NCBI RefSeq assembly: GCF_012273895.1
Contig: NC_052116.1
Coordinates: 4,030,001-4,094,000 of the forward strand
Reading direction: 5' to 3'
Length of the DNA stretch: 64,000 nucleotides
Origin: Zerene cesonia
Taxonomy: Eukaryota > Arthropoda > Insecta > Lepidoptera > Pieridae
Every line of letters starts with the position of its first letter. Position 1 is the first letter of the stretch. The position numbers and the translations under genes were made by a program. Positions 26,401-40,073 of this stretch are shown here, one piece after another. Below the pieces are notes generated by a model. The model worked only from the letters and a program-made list of their open reading frames with translations. It was not told the origin of the DNA and made no database searches.

Positions 26401-29373
26401 ATCGATATCATCACTTGTAATAACATTCAGTATACCTTTTAGTCCGTTTTAACATGGTTATTAGTTACGCGAACAGTTAGTTATTACGTCTGTACGTGCA
26501 TAACAATGGAATAAATACAATACAATTTCAATTAGTAATATTATATATAACATATACATACTTATAATAAAACAGTAACCGGGAAATGTACACATTAAGT
26601 ATTATTTTAAATTAGTAATCGTCATGTTTTAGAGACCCCAAAACAATGGTTGGTAATTTTTTTTTGTTTGTATGTCATTTCGTAAAAACTACTGGGTAGA
26701 TTTTGACAAACTTATATATGATGAAAGACCACTATTATGTTTAACATATAGGCTACATTAAATTTGAAATAAAATATTCTTATGGGTGGCTATCCTTACT
26801 TGTAACCGAGGGATAAAATAATATATTACTGAAATGGGGTGTAATTAAATGGGTCCTTAAAATGAAACCGGGGTTTCCAAATAATTTATTTGCTCAAATA
26901 CAGTTCACATGTATAGTCGTAAAAATAACATGCTACGACTTTTCAAGCGATTGATTGCGATTTGATTTGCGAAGAAGAGTCTTCGAAAATCCAAACAGTA
27001 GAGTCGTGGGCGGAAAACTAGTATGAAATATATCAATTATGAATATCGATTGAACTTTTTGATTATTAAGCCTGACTTAGAATAACGCTTAGCTCTGTGG
27101 TACAAATAATTATGATAAAAATATAGGAAATTATGTACGGTAATAGTGCACCAGTCAAATACTTTCAAATCGAAATTATAAAATTTGCGAAGAACATTCT
27201 GTTCGCCGTTGCATATTTATATATATCTTACACTACTTACATGTTTCTATAACAAGTACAGGGAATACTACCAAGAACATGCATTATTATTTATTCGATG
27301 ATAATTCTTCAGGTACATTGCCGTTTACACTACATTCCACAAACGTTCCTCATACGATTAGTCTATTGTCTTGTCAAACGTCGAGTGCCTCAGATGTGTA
27401 AGTTCATGCTAGTACACGTGGGGACTATTCTGACATAAAAACATATAATTATATATTTGTATTACCCACAATAAAAAATGCTTTTAAAAAATTACGTTGC
27501 TATTTAATTTTCTTATTCTATTTTATTGTTGCCAAATAAAGGTATGTCTATTTAATTAACTGTCATCACTAAACTACAATTATCTCTGTGGCAAGCGGCG
27601 ACTCAAATAACTGTGTCACCTATCTGCATCACCACAGTTAATTTAACTAATATTGATAAGGTAAACTAGTTAATTTGCCACGCGTATAATTTTAGTGCTC
27701 CAAGAACTTCAGAACAAGAATTCGTATTAAGATAATAAAATATTAAACCAGAAATTGTAGGTCTCCCTTTTAATTTACGTAGCACCCATATTTTCTATTT
27801 TAATTTTATGATATTATTTATTGTTAAATAATGCTTAATAGTTGGTAATATATATTTTTTTACATTAAAAAATATAAATAAAAGCAGCATAAGTTGTGGC
27901 TTAGTGGTTAAGAATTTCATACTTAAAATATTTAAAGACTTTTCGGACTCGGGCTTTTCTTATTTTAATATACTTTCCAAAGCAATTATTAACTGATATT
28001 TCTCGTAGGACCTAAACATTTTTAAGAGGCAGTACTTCCTTAAGTACTGGGATGTTACATACACTTTTTTAAGTTTATATGTATAATCATATTTATTTAA
28101 TTTTTAAATAATTTAGTTTCGACGACATATGACATCTGCCGTCAGTTGGTCATTGCGGTGGATTAGTGCCTCAATCCTTATTGGAAAAACATGGGATATT
28201 TTATACATGCATTGATGAAAATGATGAAATTTATGTACGTTTTTTTTTAAAGAAGTGATTAATCTTTTAGAAAGACAATTAAATACAGCTTTTTTTAAAT
28301 CCATTACCGTACAAACTACAAGTATATGATACTTAATTATGAAAACTCGTTAAAATATAATCACGGTTCATCACAATATGTTAAACTTATGCGGTGTTGA
28401 CAAAATGCTTTCTTTATTAGATAATTAATGTATTTTATGTCATTTACTGTTTTTAAACTGTTTAAAATCATTACTGTGCGATTAAATTAAGAGTAGATTG
28501 ATATTGTGCCAGTTTATGACGTCCCTTTAAGAAAAAGACCCACGCTAAGAAATAACTAAAATTTGTAATTTTCTAATGAAAATTCGAAATTGACACTCAG
28601 AGTAAACACATTAAATAACCAATACCACATAACCAATCTTAAAAGAAAAAAATAGTAAAATTAAACAAAACACACTCAAAATCTAGAGTTCGGATACTCT
28701 TACTAAAACCACTGAATGCAATCGACATTCAATTACATGCATTCGGTGCAATCGCTTAAAAATCTAGCTTATCGTAAAATTGGTGCCGCATCGGAACAAA
28801 TGTATGCACTTACATAACTAAGATTCCATAGAATGATCAACATAAGTGAAGGCTATGACATACATACCTACATTTGGACACACAGATTAAAAGCACGCGA
28901 AAAAATTGTTACACTAATTCTGCATTATATAAATATATTTATACGATACATAATTTATGAATTTAATTAATCTGTTTGGCTGCTATTAGAAAGAAAGATC
29001 ATCGACGGTAAATAATCATAAAATAATATGAAGCAAATGAGAAAAATTTATGAAGCTATAAAATGCACTATCGCTTGATCAATTAAATAAAATTTTAAAA
29101 GTGGATAACCTCAGAATTTCGTTTTACGAAAGTAATTTCCCATATAAATTTTCTTTTTATTATAATATTTAAACGCGGTCATCACAAATCAATTATGTAT
29201 ATACATATAAAACAAAACAGGTCGTATATGAAAATATTATCTTTGATTAATTTCGAATATTTACTATATGATTAAATATGTACCGAATAAAAAATGAAAT
29301 AAATGACTAAACGATCTAATAAAAATATTTAAAACTTACGTTTCGACAAAATTAACTGCCAGCCGGTCAACAT
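17464..29373 (-). CDS. SLC17-family anion/phosphate cotransporter (MFS)
   Basis: Eight coding exons on the minus strand: 29373-29340, 22789-22605, 21638-21399, 20661-20452, 20313-20149, 19654-19438, 18233-17995, 17646-17464; 490 aa, all phases consistent. The family is the sialin/VGLUT/inorganic phosphate cotransporter group of 12-TM major facilitator proteins. In order, the sequence shows a short cytosolic start, TM1 with NAYTMRVCLNIAITQMV (about 33-49), LPGGMLAERFGGK (101-113), EGLGEG..FPALNAMLARWAP, a loop with the conserved SDKEKKYLEE block, and the C-terminal QWRLVFWITLAVF followed by GDEQWW. The tiny first exon (34 nt, MLTGWQLILSK) is chosen because its donor supplies the required phase 1 and such N termini are usual in this family. 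Substrate cannot be assigned; sialin-like or phosphate cotransporter-like are both possible. Confidence 0.92.
22255..22480 (-). repeat. Interspersed repeat in SLC17 intron 2
   Basis: Begins on the plus strand with AACTAGCAAACCCGGCGAAC, has AACCGATTTCCACGG-type wording on the minus strand, and ends near TATAGTAGATGAGTATA. This is the layout of a lepidopteran non-LTR 3' tail in reverse orientation. The long minus-strand ORF across it is not a gene. Confidence 0.6.
26216..26249. repeat. Perfect 12-bp inverted repeat
   Basis: Arms TTCATTGACTTG (26216-26227) and CAAGTCAATGAA (26238-26249) with a 10-base spacer. The stem is too short for a typical microRNA precursor. Confidence 0.8.
26640..27025 (+). 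repeat. Probable interspersed repeat remnant
   Basis: In the SLC17 first intron. The segment has the wording AAAACTACTGGGTAGATTTT and a tail GGGCGGAAAACTAGTA, typical of decayed lepidopteran repeats. No second copy is in this window, so the call rests on resemblance. Confidence 0.5.
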
Positions 29374-29640
29374 TGTGACTGTTTAATAAACATAAAAATA
29401 AAACAGCACTGAATTATATATAATAGACTGTCCGTCACGATTTACAGATCCTCTGGGAGTATGTATCACAAAACAAAATGTTGATCGAAAACGATCTTTA
29501 TTCTCAGATGCCGCGGCGCGTGTCGACCGTCATACGCGAGTCCGACATAGCCTACAATTAAGCGCCCGCGCATAAACCTCGCCTCTATATACTGACTGCT
29601 TCCGATCAGGTAACTCGTTCAGTCAACAACTGCACTGAAA
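29374..29640 (-). promoter_or_regulatory. 5' flank of the SLC17 gene
   Basis: Upstream of the start codon is a CpG-rich pocket (29508-29582) inside AT-rich DNA. On the minus strand there is a TATATAG at 29591-29585. These fit a promoter region with the transcription start near 29560, but no initiator motif is clear, so this is inference from position and composition. Confidence 0.35.
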
Positions 29641-31420
29641 ATCAGACTAACTCTTTAGATGACTTCATTAATCGACAATTAATATTGAACTTAGCAGCGA
29701 TCGTTATGTCACTAACATACTTTCGCTTCGAAACGGAGCAATATTTGTACCTACTTAGTAGGCAGGCTATATGCACTTATTAAAACTTTATTTTATAAAA
29801 TTGAAATGTGTATGTGTCTAAAGATTTGCAAAAATGAAAGGCGACCGTTATAGATTTTTATAACATTTTATTTTATTTCCTTATTAATAACACGATTCAG
29901 AAATACAATGTGATTCAAATTCAATTTGCAACCTAGGGTTCACTCAAAGTAAAAGTAATCAGATGGAGCGAGTGTCATAATTTTACGACACTAGCGAGTA
30001 GCGGCGATAGTAAGTGCCTGTGAAATGATTAATTGTCACAAGCACTAAAGATACGATAATTAACGTGAACTCTACCAGGAGAAACTCAACGAGAGCTGTA
30101 AGTTATGGCGCGGAAACTTCCAAGTAAATTATTATACTTACATAGTTACATGGAACAAAGTTCTTATTCTAAATATTAAATTATTTTAAGGGTTCTTATT
30201 TTTTAATTTCAATGCAACAATTCTAAAAATATTATGTTTGTTTTTTATTAACTATCAATTTATCCTAATCACGATAATAATTTAACAATAAGTATCTTTT
30301 TATTAAACATTTTATACAACAAACGTAGATATCAATAAATGTAATGGAAATATAATCGCAATTATAATCGTGCTTAATGTTTCTTGGTGTAAAACAATTA
30401 ACAGAAATATTCTTCGAAGAATCATGATCTTTATGAAAACAATAACAATTATTTAGTCATTATGAAATGTCTGAAGACATATAATATATATGTGAATATA
30501 TTGTACCTTGAAGAGACTTTAAAACATGACATTCGTTATATCATTTCTAAGTTCAAAGAAATATTCGTATCGTAATGTGTATTAAAAACAATAAATTAAA
30601 CATTGCAATGACAACAACGTCTCAGCTTATAAGGATGCGGTTATTACTACAAGTTGACATGAAGGCTACCCAAGCGGGTCCTTTTAATTTTCAACCTGGT
30701 AAAGTTGAAGAAGATATTTCTTATTACATAATGCAAGCGTGTAATGTATGAACCAATTATTATGGTATTATTATGCGATGTAAACTTGAATCGCAGCCGT
30801 TTTACTTTATGTAAATAAATGTGATGTGGATCAATATGACGGTGAATATTTTATTTTATATCGTAATTACCAAACAGGTTTTAATATATAAACTAGTTTT
30901 GTCTTAAATTAGCTGTTTTATTTTTATAGCATATTTGATATACTTCGGAAATTATGAAAAGTAAGTCCCGTTTTTTGGGATTAAAGTATTTAAGCTCAAA
31001 ATCTCTTTAGGGGGTTATAAATCAAGTACTCAATTATAAATTTTTAATATCGTTTTACCCGTTTATATTATGTTTTCCTTTTTATAAATATAGCTTGCCG
31101 ATTACAAGCAGTGCAGTTACATATTTATTAAACCTTCTTTGGCAATCATTGTTAGAAACTATAAATGTAACAGCGCTCTACAAATATTGTGACTGTAATC
31201 TTGCATCACGATTTTTTCTGATTGTAGAGGTCACGATGTGACAAGTGAAAAGGGACTTATGAAAATATTTTGTACAAACTGCTCCACCTAAGTCTGATCG
31301 GGTTGAAATTGGATAAACACTAAAAGCTCTAAGAAGGAAAATCCATTAAATGGTTATTGAACTCAAAGCATCAAATACATATTTTTTTATTTACTTTGTA
31401 ATATTAATGTAAATAAAATC

Positions 31421-31449
31421 ATAGTATGCTTGATAATCAAGCATACTAT
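31421..31449. repeat. Perfect 13-bp inverted repeat
   Basis: Arms ATAGTATGCTTGA (31421-31433) and TCAAGCATACTAT (31437-31449) around a 3-base spacer TAA. No longer flanking homology is evident. Confidence 0.85.
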
Positions 31450-33799
31450 CCTTGATTATTATAAAAATAAACCAACAGTTTTTTTATTTATTCTTAAAAA
31501 AACGTCAAAAGAAACCTAATCAGTGAACATTAATAACCTATAAAGTTTCATTATTTTTATGAAGAATTCTTAATCTTCAACTCTAATATGCTTGAATACA
31601 TTAGTACACAAAACTGAAAACGAAAAAGTATTCTGTTAGCTGAAAATAGCAATAATATAGGAGCAACAAAAGAGATTTTTTCTAAAGGCGAAACAATAAA
31701 ATATAAATTACCACTAATTCAATACTAGCTGAACATCTGTTACCGTTTTTTTGACAAATGACAATATCTAACCGTTAATGTTTTGGCATCGTATTGGTTT
31801 CCTTTAAGAAATCGTGTACAATACAAGGTTGGTGTATTGACCCTGGCTGTAACTAAACTGCTTTTGGAATCTGGTGAATTTTCTATTGCGCCAATAAAAA
31901 TCAACGAGGACTTTACTTATAATATGAATATATTATTAGTTCTATGTCTGACGGGATCATGTAAAAAATTATGTTAACAAAACGTTGTATTTAAAATTAA
32001 CTACATTAATTAAACATCCTGTTGAAATTCTTATAATATATTTTATTAACATATTTTTATTTGCCTTCATATGCTTTATGCCCACGTCTTTCTTTTGTGA
32101 TAAAATATGCAAAAATATTCCATTAAATGAGATGATAAAATGAAAAACAAATTTAAAGCAAAACACCTTTTATCTAGATAAAACATGGGAACAGGATTTA
32201 AATTATCCTTTCGTAGAATAGATTCTGCAAAACAAGTATGTTTACGTTGTATAGTCAAATATACTTAATTATGTAAGCACATAAACCGCAGGCGACCGTC
32301 GCTAAAAACATGTAGTCAAATAATATCATGTAAAAATATCTATTGGTGTGTACATCCATGCTAAGCATCCTTATAATGTCACTTAACATGAATTAGTTCA
32401 CTATATACGGACTAAAACAGAAAACATAAATATGGCAATCATAGGCTGAAACTTAATCAATCTCATGTAATAAAATGTAAAGTAACAAAAAAACTAAAAC
32501 ACACGCTTTAATGACAATATCAACTAAAGTATCTCATTTCGTATAAAGGGTAGATTCCTTAAGTACTTATTTCTTTCTGGTGATCCTAATCGGATTATAA
32601 ATAACACTCATGGAATTATTGTGTATTGTCATCGATCCTTGATATAGTGGCTCAAAATTCGAGTCTAAGTGAGTTGTTTACCATCAAGCATAAAAATACA
32701 TAGGTAGGTATATTTATTCGTGATCCAATTCTGTTATTAGAAGTCCTGTCGTTCATAACATATATCATATTTTCCTAATCTTTAATAACTTTTAAGCGGC
32801 AAAATAAAAATGGAAAAATAAGCATTATCTGATTAAATTATATGCGAGGTGCTTGAGGGGGTTGAGACGACTTGAGGCTATTAAGGACTTTCACGCTCAC
32901 ACATATTTTAAAATTATAGTCAAGCAGTGGTTTTCGACGAAGTATCGAGTATGGATGCTATCACAATGATTATATATAATGAAAATGTAACAATTGTGCT
33001 TCCGCTAGAGTCAAGCTTTGTTGTTTGTTCTACAGCTACTTTGTTAACCGTATTGTAACTGTGTACATTTATTTTATTATAAATGTCGGTGTGTTCCTCT
33101 ACGCGATAAAAATGATCTCAAATACAATGCGAAACAGTCTCCAGATTTGACATTGATTGTAATTTCAAGAGGAAATGACCAAATGCTCACGTACTGAGTT
33201 ACGGAAACGAAGATCTCTGTTGGCTGCTCTATTTCCGCTGTATTTAGCATTCGATTAACTCTTATTTCAATTAATACTCGCATGAAATAAAAGGGAAGTA
33301 CGTGTTTGGTGTATACACGGAATTCGATGACAGTTAAGTAATTATTAGTTGGATTCGAGTAGAGACAGACAGTTAGAGCACAGATATAGGTAGAGCAGAT
33401 ATATTATATAACGATTGTATATAATCTTTTTTAATAATTTAATATTAATTTATGAAATTTTATTAATTTCAATAATAATATTTCTCAAGGCACGTAACTT
33501 CTTTTTTATGGCATATCTTTGTATATGGCCATAGAAATATTTCTATTTTTTTTTATATTTGTTCTTTAACGTGAGTAACCTCAGTCATAAAAATAAAGAA
33601 ATCTGACACGTGGGATTCACATGTTTAAAAAGGTGCTCTACCTTTTACATATTATCCTTATTGTGTGCTTGTTTGTTAATTTGTTTATTAACGCCGCAAC
33701 GAAGTGATTTTATGTTAAGATTTTTGTGTCTGAATATAGGAAGCTAGAATGTCACATAGGCTTCTTTTTCCGCAGATAAAGGTCAAAATTAAACGAAGA

Positions 33800-34000
33800 A
33801 AACTTTATGACTATAAATCTATACAAATATTATAAAGCTGAAGAACTTGCTTCTTTGAACGCACAGGAATCTCTTAATCTCAGGAACTAATGGTCCGATT
33901 TGAATAATTATTTCAATGTTATATAGCCCACTTATTGAGTAAGGCTATAGGCTATATATGTGCCACGAGCGAAGCCGGGGCGGACCGCTTGTTACTAATA
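33800..34000 (+). repeat. Interspersed repeat, non-LTR tail-like
   Basis: Starts AAATCTATACAAATATTATAA and ends CGAGCGAAGCCGGGGCGGAC, the same terminus wording as 38025-38050, 37628-37650 and (reversed) 60260-60285. Confidence 0.6.
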
Positions 34001-36237
34001 AAGTCAACAAATGAAGTTTATCGACTCAGTATGGAAAAGATTAATAAATATAATTTCATAAACAATATACAAACGAAAAGGATACGAGTATTAAGTGCAA
34101 TATTTATTATTATCGCACGTAATGAAATTGTTAATATATGTACCTATGCATTTGCGTGTACTAGTGGCACAGATAGAGCCACGTGAATTAACTAGTAACC
34201 TGCATTTTAAAATATTTGCCATTACTAAAGCGACCAAGGATAAACCCAGATAGTATCCTGTGAATAGCAATCTAGTCAATTAATTAACTTAAGCTGTGGA
34301 TAAAATTGCTTAATCAAGTAGACGTTAAGCATTTAAGTCTTCGTATATATGGTCTGCTTACATACGGACATAAATGGAGGTTCAGAGTTATCGTAAATTC
34401 GTACGGGTCTAATTATAAGCCAATCTCTATATACGCGATACGTATTAATAAACATCTTTTAAAAGGGTTAACGTACAAAATGAAATCAAACGATATAATA
34501 TCAAAAAACAAAAAGTGGTTGGCATTTCAAGATCAACCGAAATAAAAGAGAATATTAAATGTACCTACATGTTCTCTACACGGTTTTGTTCATTGTATGT
34601 GGAGCAAAACATTTTCAAAATCATTCAAAACACACTCAGATAATTTTGTACATATAATTAGGAATCTATGTCAATCGTTACTGGAAACAAAACATAGGGT
34701 GGGTGCTATATTTTAAATAGGTATAATAGTTTATAATTATGTCAATAGTATTACCCCTCTAGCTTTAGTTTTCCATTTCAATTGCCTACACAGTGTATAT
34801 CATTATTTCTTAGAATTCTACAATAATGTTTTCAGAAGTATAATAATATTTGCTATTGAGGTGTAAATTGATGTTCTTAACAATGGGAGTTGACAACGTG
34901 CTTGCTCTTTGTTAATATAATATAAGTGAACAAACCCTTAATAAACCTTGAATTTAGGCCGTGAAAATATTACATGTACAATGTTATAAAATGTGTTAGA
35001 TGATAATTGTTCTTTAAACATTCAGATCGTTTTGCAATCTTAAAAATTCTTTAGGTTGGCTTGTACATATTTGAATGTTGTATTCAAATAATTGTTTATT
35101 TTCTTTACTTCTATAAAGAGTAGCGTAGTGAAAATTATTTAAGTGTTACTATCTTATTAAAAATATAATTTGTTCGCTGATTGTTGAATTTTTATAACAT
35201 CTACTACAACAACCCAGGGTAGACTTTCAGCATACATTTTGTCTATTTTTATAATGCATCTTTTAATTTTCAGTAATTGAAAGAAAATACAAACGCACCT
35301 GAAAGACAGCCCTATTGCCTTTCTGATTTGACTATATATATTAATATTTTTTCCTACGAACACAGTTACCTATATATCAAATATAGCAGAAAAAATTTCT
35401 TGATAATGTCTTTCTATAGTTATAGTTTCCGCGAACGAAGGCCGCAGTCTTACAAATTACGTGTTTTCTTGGGATAACTTATTTTCCACACAACTTTGAG
35501 ACAGACCCAATTTTTTATGTGCTTTCTACTTCTTCACTTGGCCATATCTACTTGTCCTACAATAGTATATATAATTCAGAACTTGAGTTCCGCCGGTAGA
35601 TGTACCGTAGGTACAAGGAAAATACTCGCGAGGATACAAGAGGGGGAAATCCGTCTCAAAACCGATCCATTTTTTATCCACCAAAATTACCGCTCTAGTA
35701 TTCACGATAGCATTTATTTCGAAAATATATAAAAAATGCATTACGTTATGTACATATGCTATCTCATAAATTCGCAAACGTTTTCTAAGTAAACCTGATA
35801 CATTTTGTTAAGAAATAACTACTAGAATATAGAGTATATTATAGGTATTATTACATACCCGCCCCAGACCCCCACTTTCATAAATTATAAGTTATTTAAA
35901 CTGCTACGATAACGATACTGATAACACCATAGTAACTGTATTCATAATTAAACTAATGACAAAGTAATTGAGCGAGTTAACATTTTGAAATCGATTTGCA
36001 CAAAATTATCACACGTTATCACTTGCCTTGCACTCGTTCATTATATTATCTGTTGCAATAGAAATTACCCATTATTTTATTTATTCAATTCTGATTCTTC
36101 TTTTGTGTATAATTTCTGGTGAGAATTTTGATTTTATAGTTATGTCTTTTTTTATTTATTGTAATTTGTTCAGAAAGCGCAGGTTTGTAAGTAAAAAACT
36201 TATAGCTAATGTTTTATTTATATAAACAAGAATTATT

Positions 36238-36562
36238 ATTTTTTTTTATGTAATAACGGGCAACTGAGCTGGTGGTTCGCCTTATGGTAAGCGATCACCA
36301 CCGCCCATGAACATTCGCAAAGGTAGATCCTCTGCGAATGCGCTGCCCGCTTTTTTGGGGTAAGGGAAAAGGAATGGATTAACGACTGGAAAGAAGGAAT
36401 GGACTGGGACGGGTGAGGAAAAGGAAACGGGCCTCCGGCTCCCCCACTCACCGTACGAAACACAGTGGCATGCCACTATTTCACGCCGGTTTTCTGTGGG
36501 GGTGTGGTACTTCCCCGGTGCGAGCTGGCCCAATTCGTGCCGAAGCGTGCTCGACTCCCACA
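36238..36562 (+). repeat. SINE-like repeat (Metulj-like), best-preserved copy
   Basis: Runs from a T-run and ATGTAATAACGGGCAACTGA to CGAAGCGTGCTCGACTCCCA. It has the cleanest block order of the four copies in the window (712-946, 6195-6538, 11171-11523). The length, about 325 bases, is consistent with a full-length non-autonomous element. ORFs on both strands arise from the repeat. Confidence 0.88.
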
Positions 36563-36751
36563 ATTAAAACAAGACGTCTATTACAATACATTCTGGTCAT
36601 AAAATGTAGCGTATTATATACTTTTTCTAATGTATACAACTGCTGTATATGTTCTGTTCCTCATCTGCCAGATAAAATGACAGAAGTATGGAATATGCTA
36701 TAAAGGACTCCTTTAGACCTTAGTATACGTAATAATTTTAATACAAATCCC

Positions 36752-37115
36752 TACTATCCCTACTAATATTATAAATGCGAAAGTAACTCTGTCTGTCTGT
36801 CTGTCTGTTACGCTTTCACGCCTAAACCACTGAACCGATTTTGATAAAATTTGGTATGATGATAGAACTGAACTTGGGAAAGGACATAGGATACTTTTTA
36901 TCGCGAAAAAAGGGTAGAAAGGGTTGGAAGAGGGGATGAAAGTTTGTATGAAAGTTCGATCGTCAAACCGATTTTGATGAAACTTGATATGAAGGTGGAG
37001 CTAAACGTGGAAAAGAACAAACCATACTTTTTAATGCGAAGAAAATACTCCTTACCATGTCGCGCGATATAAGCGAATTCTACGCGGGCGAAGCCGCGGC
37101 CTAAAAAAGCTAGTA
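36752..37115 (+). repeat. Interspersed repeat with CTGT tract
   Basis: Starts CTACTAATATTATAAATGCG, contains a (CTGT)n tract at about 36789-36809, a CTGAACCGATTTTGATAAAA block repeated in related form near 36968, and ends TACGCGGGCGAAGCCGCGGC plus AGCTAGTA. This is the commonest type of lepidopteran non-LTR tail or derivative. Confidence 0.75.
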
Positions 37116-37254
37116 TTATATAATATTATAATATTTTAGCAGAATTCACAAAACAATAAATTCTATCATAATAAGTGATAATACAGCTATACGGTAATTT
37201 GGATATTTTTTAAATCGTTTCTTTAAATTCTTCTTAACAATTAAATAAATTCAT

Positions 37255-37462
37255 ATAAGAAAATGGTGTTGGTTACACTATTTATAACTCAAGAACGCGT
37301 TAGCCGATTTGGCTGAAAACCTGTGCAGAGGTAGCTTAGAACCAGGAGACAGACATAGGAACGTTTATGTTACGAAAATCCCACGGAACTGGGAACATGC
37401 GAGCAAAACCAAGGGCCATCTTTCCTGCGACTACGCGAGCAAAGCCGCGGGCGAAAAATTAA
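37255..37462 (+). repeat. Interspersed repeat tail
   Basis: Contains CGTTAGCCGATTTGGCTGAA, AGGAGACAGACATAGGAACG and a terminus GCAAAGCCGCGGGCGAAAA. It lies 140 bases after the previous repeat and has a different body. Confidence 0.6.
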
Positions 37463-37599
37463 TTTATAAAAAATAAGCTTAGAGTTTTGTTCGGGTACCG
37501 GTCGTGGGAGAGTATACTAACCAAATATAAATTTATTTATTTTTTGGTGTATGGAAATTGGGACAAAAATAAAGCAGGTATATTATGACTAATAATATA

Positions 37600-38052
37600 T
37601 AGGTAAATTTTACCAATCATCCGGTACAACGGGCGAAGCCGGGTGGGACCGCTGTTTAATTAATATAACCGGTTCATATATTAGTTTTTTCGTATTCCTT
37701 GTTTATTAAAGTCTATATATTAATCCTATTAACGGTTAAAGTATAGATATGTTATAGCATATAAGTGCCTATAATTATATATTATTGTTTCATTGCGGCA
37801 AATAAAACCGGTACACATTAAGAGTTCAATGAACGAATTATAATAATTAAGTATGGAATTGATCTTGCTTCATTATTGGATGAAAAATCTACTCTAATAA
37901 CATAAATTTGAATAGTTTGTATGTTTGATTGAACAAGCTAATATAGGTATTAACATCTCAGAAACTACTGAAATGATTTCAATCTTTGAGTGCATTATAG
38001 CATATAGTATAATTATTACAACGGGCGAAGCCGGGGTGGACCCCTAGTAGTA
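37600..38052 (+). repeat. Decayed repeat remnants with GCGAAGCCGGG termini
   Basis: Two separate termini, ACGGGCGAAGCCGGGTGGGA (about 37628) and ACGGGCGAAGCCGGGGTGGA (about 38020), with AT-rich sequence between. These look like two truncated copies of one family. Confidence 0.5.
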
Positions 38053-40073
38053 GATGTTTCTAGTTTTCAGTTAGGGTTCCGTAACACAATGAATGGATAC
38101 TGTTTTTAATTCAAAAAAATTACAAGAAGTGTCAACCCGGTCGGGGCCAGTGAGAACCACTCGTAGGTTTGTTAATGTAATGTGAGAAACAGGCACGTTT
38201 ATGGAAAAAAAATAACAAGAATTTTCAGTATTTCGTTCTTTCGTAGGTACTTGATATAACTTAGAATTTAATGTTTTTTTAGCAAAATTTACCACAAATA
38301 TCACTGCCAATTAATGACAATATAAAGAAACGGTAAATAGAAACTTTCTAATATGAAAATGTGGTTAACGTAAAGTTACGGAATCATGAAGTTTGCAATT
38401 GAAGGTTTCTGCTGGTACAGTAATGATGGTAGGCGCGGCAGACAGCCTGGCTACACTTTATGGCACTCCTAACTCGTTATTATGGAAACCTGTTCACTCC
38501 TTACCGACTAGTGATTAAATTGCCTTACTACATATAACTGAACCATTACATTAGTAGGCGATAGGGCCCGTCCACATGAGATCGAGCTTATATCCGATAA
38601 AAACAATATATATTTTGTGCATTTTGTGATGGAATCAAACGATGACAAATAAAAGTAAATGATTCCTTAAATAGATTAATTGTACATCTCCTAATAATGT
38701 GAATGTTTTTTATGTTGATGTTTGATGTTATAAAAACAATCATCCTAAACTTTTTCACAATATTCACTATATGGGGCTCCATTCAGGCACATTTTTCTGC
38801 TATTACAAAATTGTCTAATTTTCATACATTTTGCCGATGCACATGAATTTTAACGTATCTTATTCAATTAAGGGTCATTTTATATTGTCACTGGTTGCAT
38901 AGAAAGTTCTTACCTGTTTTAAGAATGCGACCTTTTTATTGTAAAGAGTCACAACCGTTTTTCGTAATTGTAACTTAAATAGAAATAGAAATAGTAATTG
39001 TAGAAATTAACATTGTTAATATATTAAGAATATGGGAATGGAATATAGTAAATTGAAATAAAAAAAATTTAAATCGCTATCTTTTAATAGATTATAAATT
39101 AAGTGCTTTATTCAGTGAGTAGTGGAGTTAATAAAAAAAATATTTCCTGCTTCTAAAATTATATCGCTTCTCGTCCCTCGCCACGGTAAAGTAGAGATAA
39201 AAATCTATAAGAAATATTAGCCAGGCTACGTTGTTAAGGTTATCGCAGTTAATTTAGATTATATAACAATCATAATCATGTTTGAAAAATACCGGATCCT
39301 TGACTTATAATAAAACATTCAAAGTAGCTACATAATTGGCATTCTTTATCCTATACTGATTAATTTGTACGTAGTAATGCATAAAACTAGACGATAAGGT
39401 ATAGATTAAAACATAAACCTATTTAAAATCTCTTTTTAAATCAAGTATTAAAATAAAAGACTTGATAAAATTAATTGACTTAAGGACTCTTTTCACTGAT
39501 ATTCAATTTGACTTTCTTACGAGGCTGTAAAAAGACGTTGCTACATAATATTATATTTATTAATAAATAAGATACAGATAAGTTATATTTGGCCTACTTC
39601 CAATACAGGTGGTTATCTTCAAAGTTTATATCAAACATGACAAAAGAATGGTTATCGATCACGGCTTATAATTTTGTCTCATGTCTGTAACGGTGCTACC
39701 TCACTTGCACCAGAGAGTCGTGACGAAAACATAAATAAATAATGCCGTATTACATTTAAGCAAAGGGTTCTTAATTTGTTGATATGTGGATTGTGTGATA
39801 CATTTTCCAATGATGTGCGCTAATATCGAGTCCTTTTTGAGGTTGACTGCCTTTTCATATATGGCTATTTTTTTAAATATTGTTATATATATGTTATATT
39901 GTATTTATTGACTGAGTTATATCATAAAATTTTAGTACCGATGTAGTAAAAAATAGGTACTTTAAATACTTAGTCTGGCCATAAATACTGTTACGCTTAA
40001 TTATAAAAAAATATAACATTTGAATTTCGAATCTGTCATTTTTATACGATTGTTCATTGTGTTTTCTCATTTT

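Larger units (their letters stand above)
22790..29339 (-). other. SLC17 first intron, 6.55 kb
   Basis: No coding segment is visible. It holds a repeat (26640-27025), a GC-rich pocket (24900-25330) and a perfect inverted repeat (26216-26249). The rest is AT-rich sequence in which I see nothing. Confidence 0.7.
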
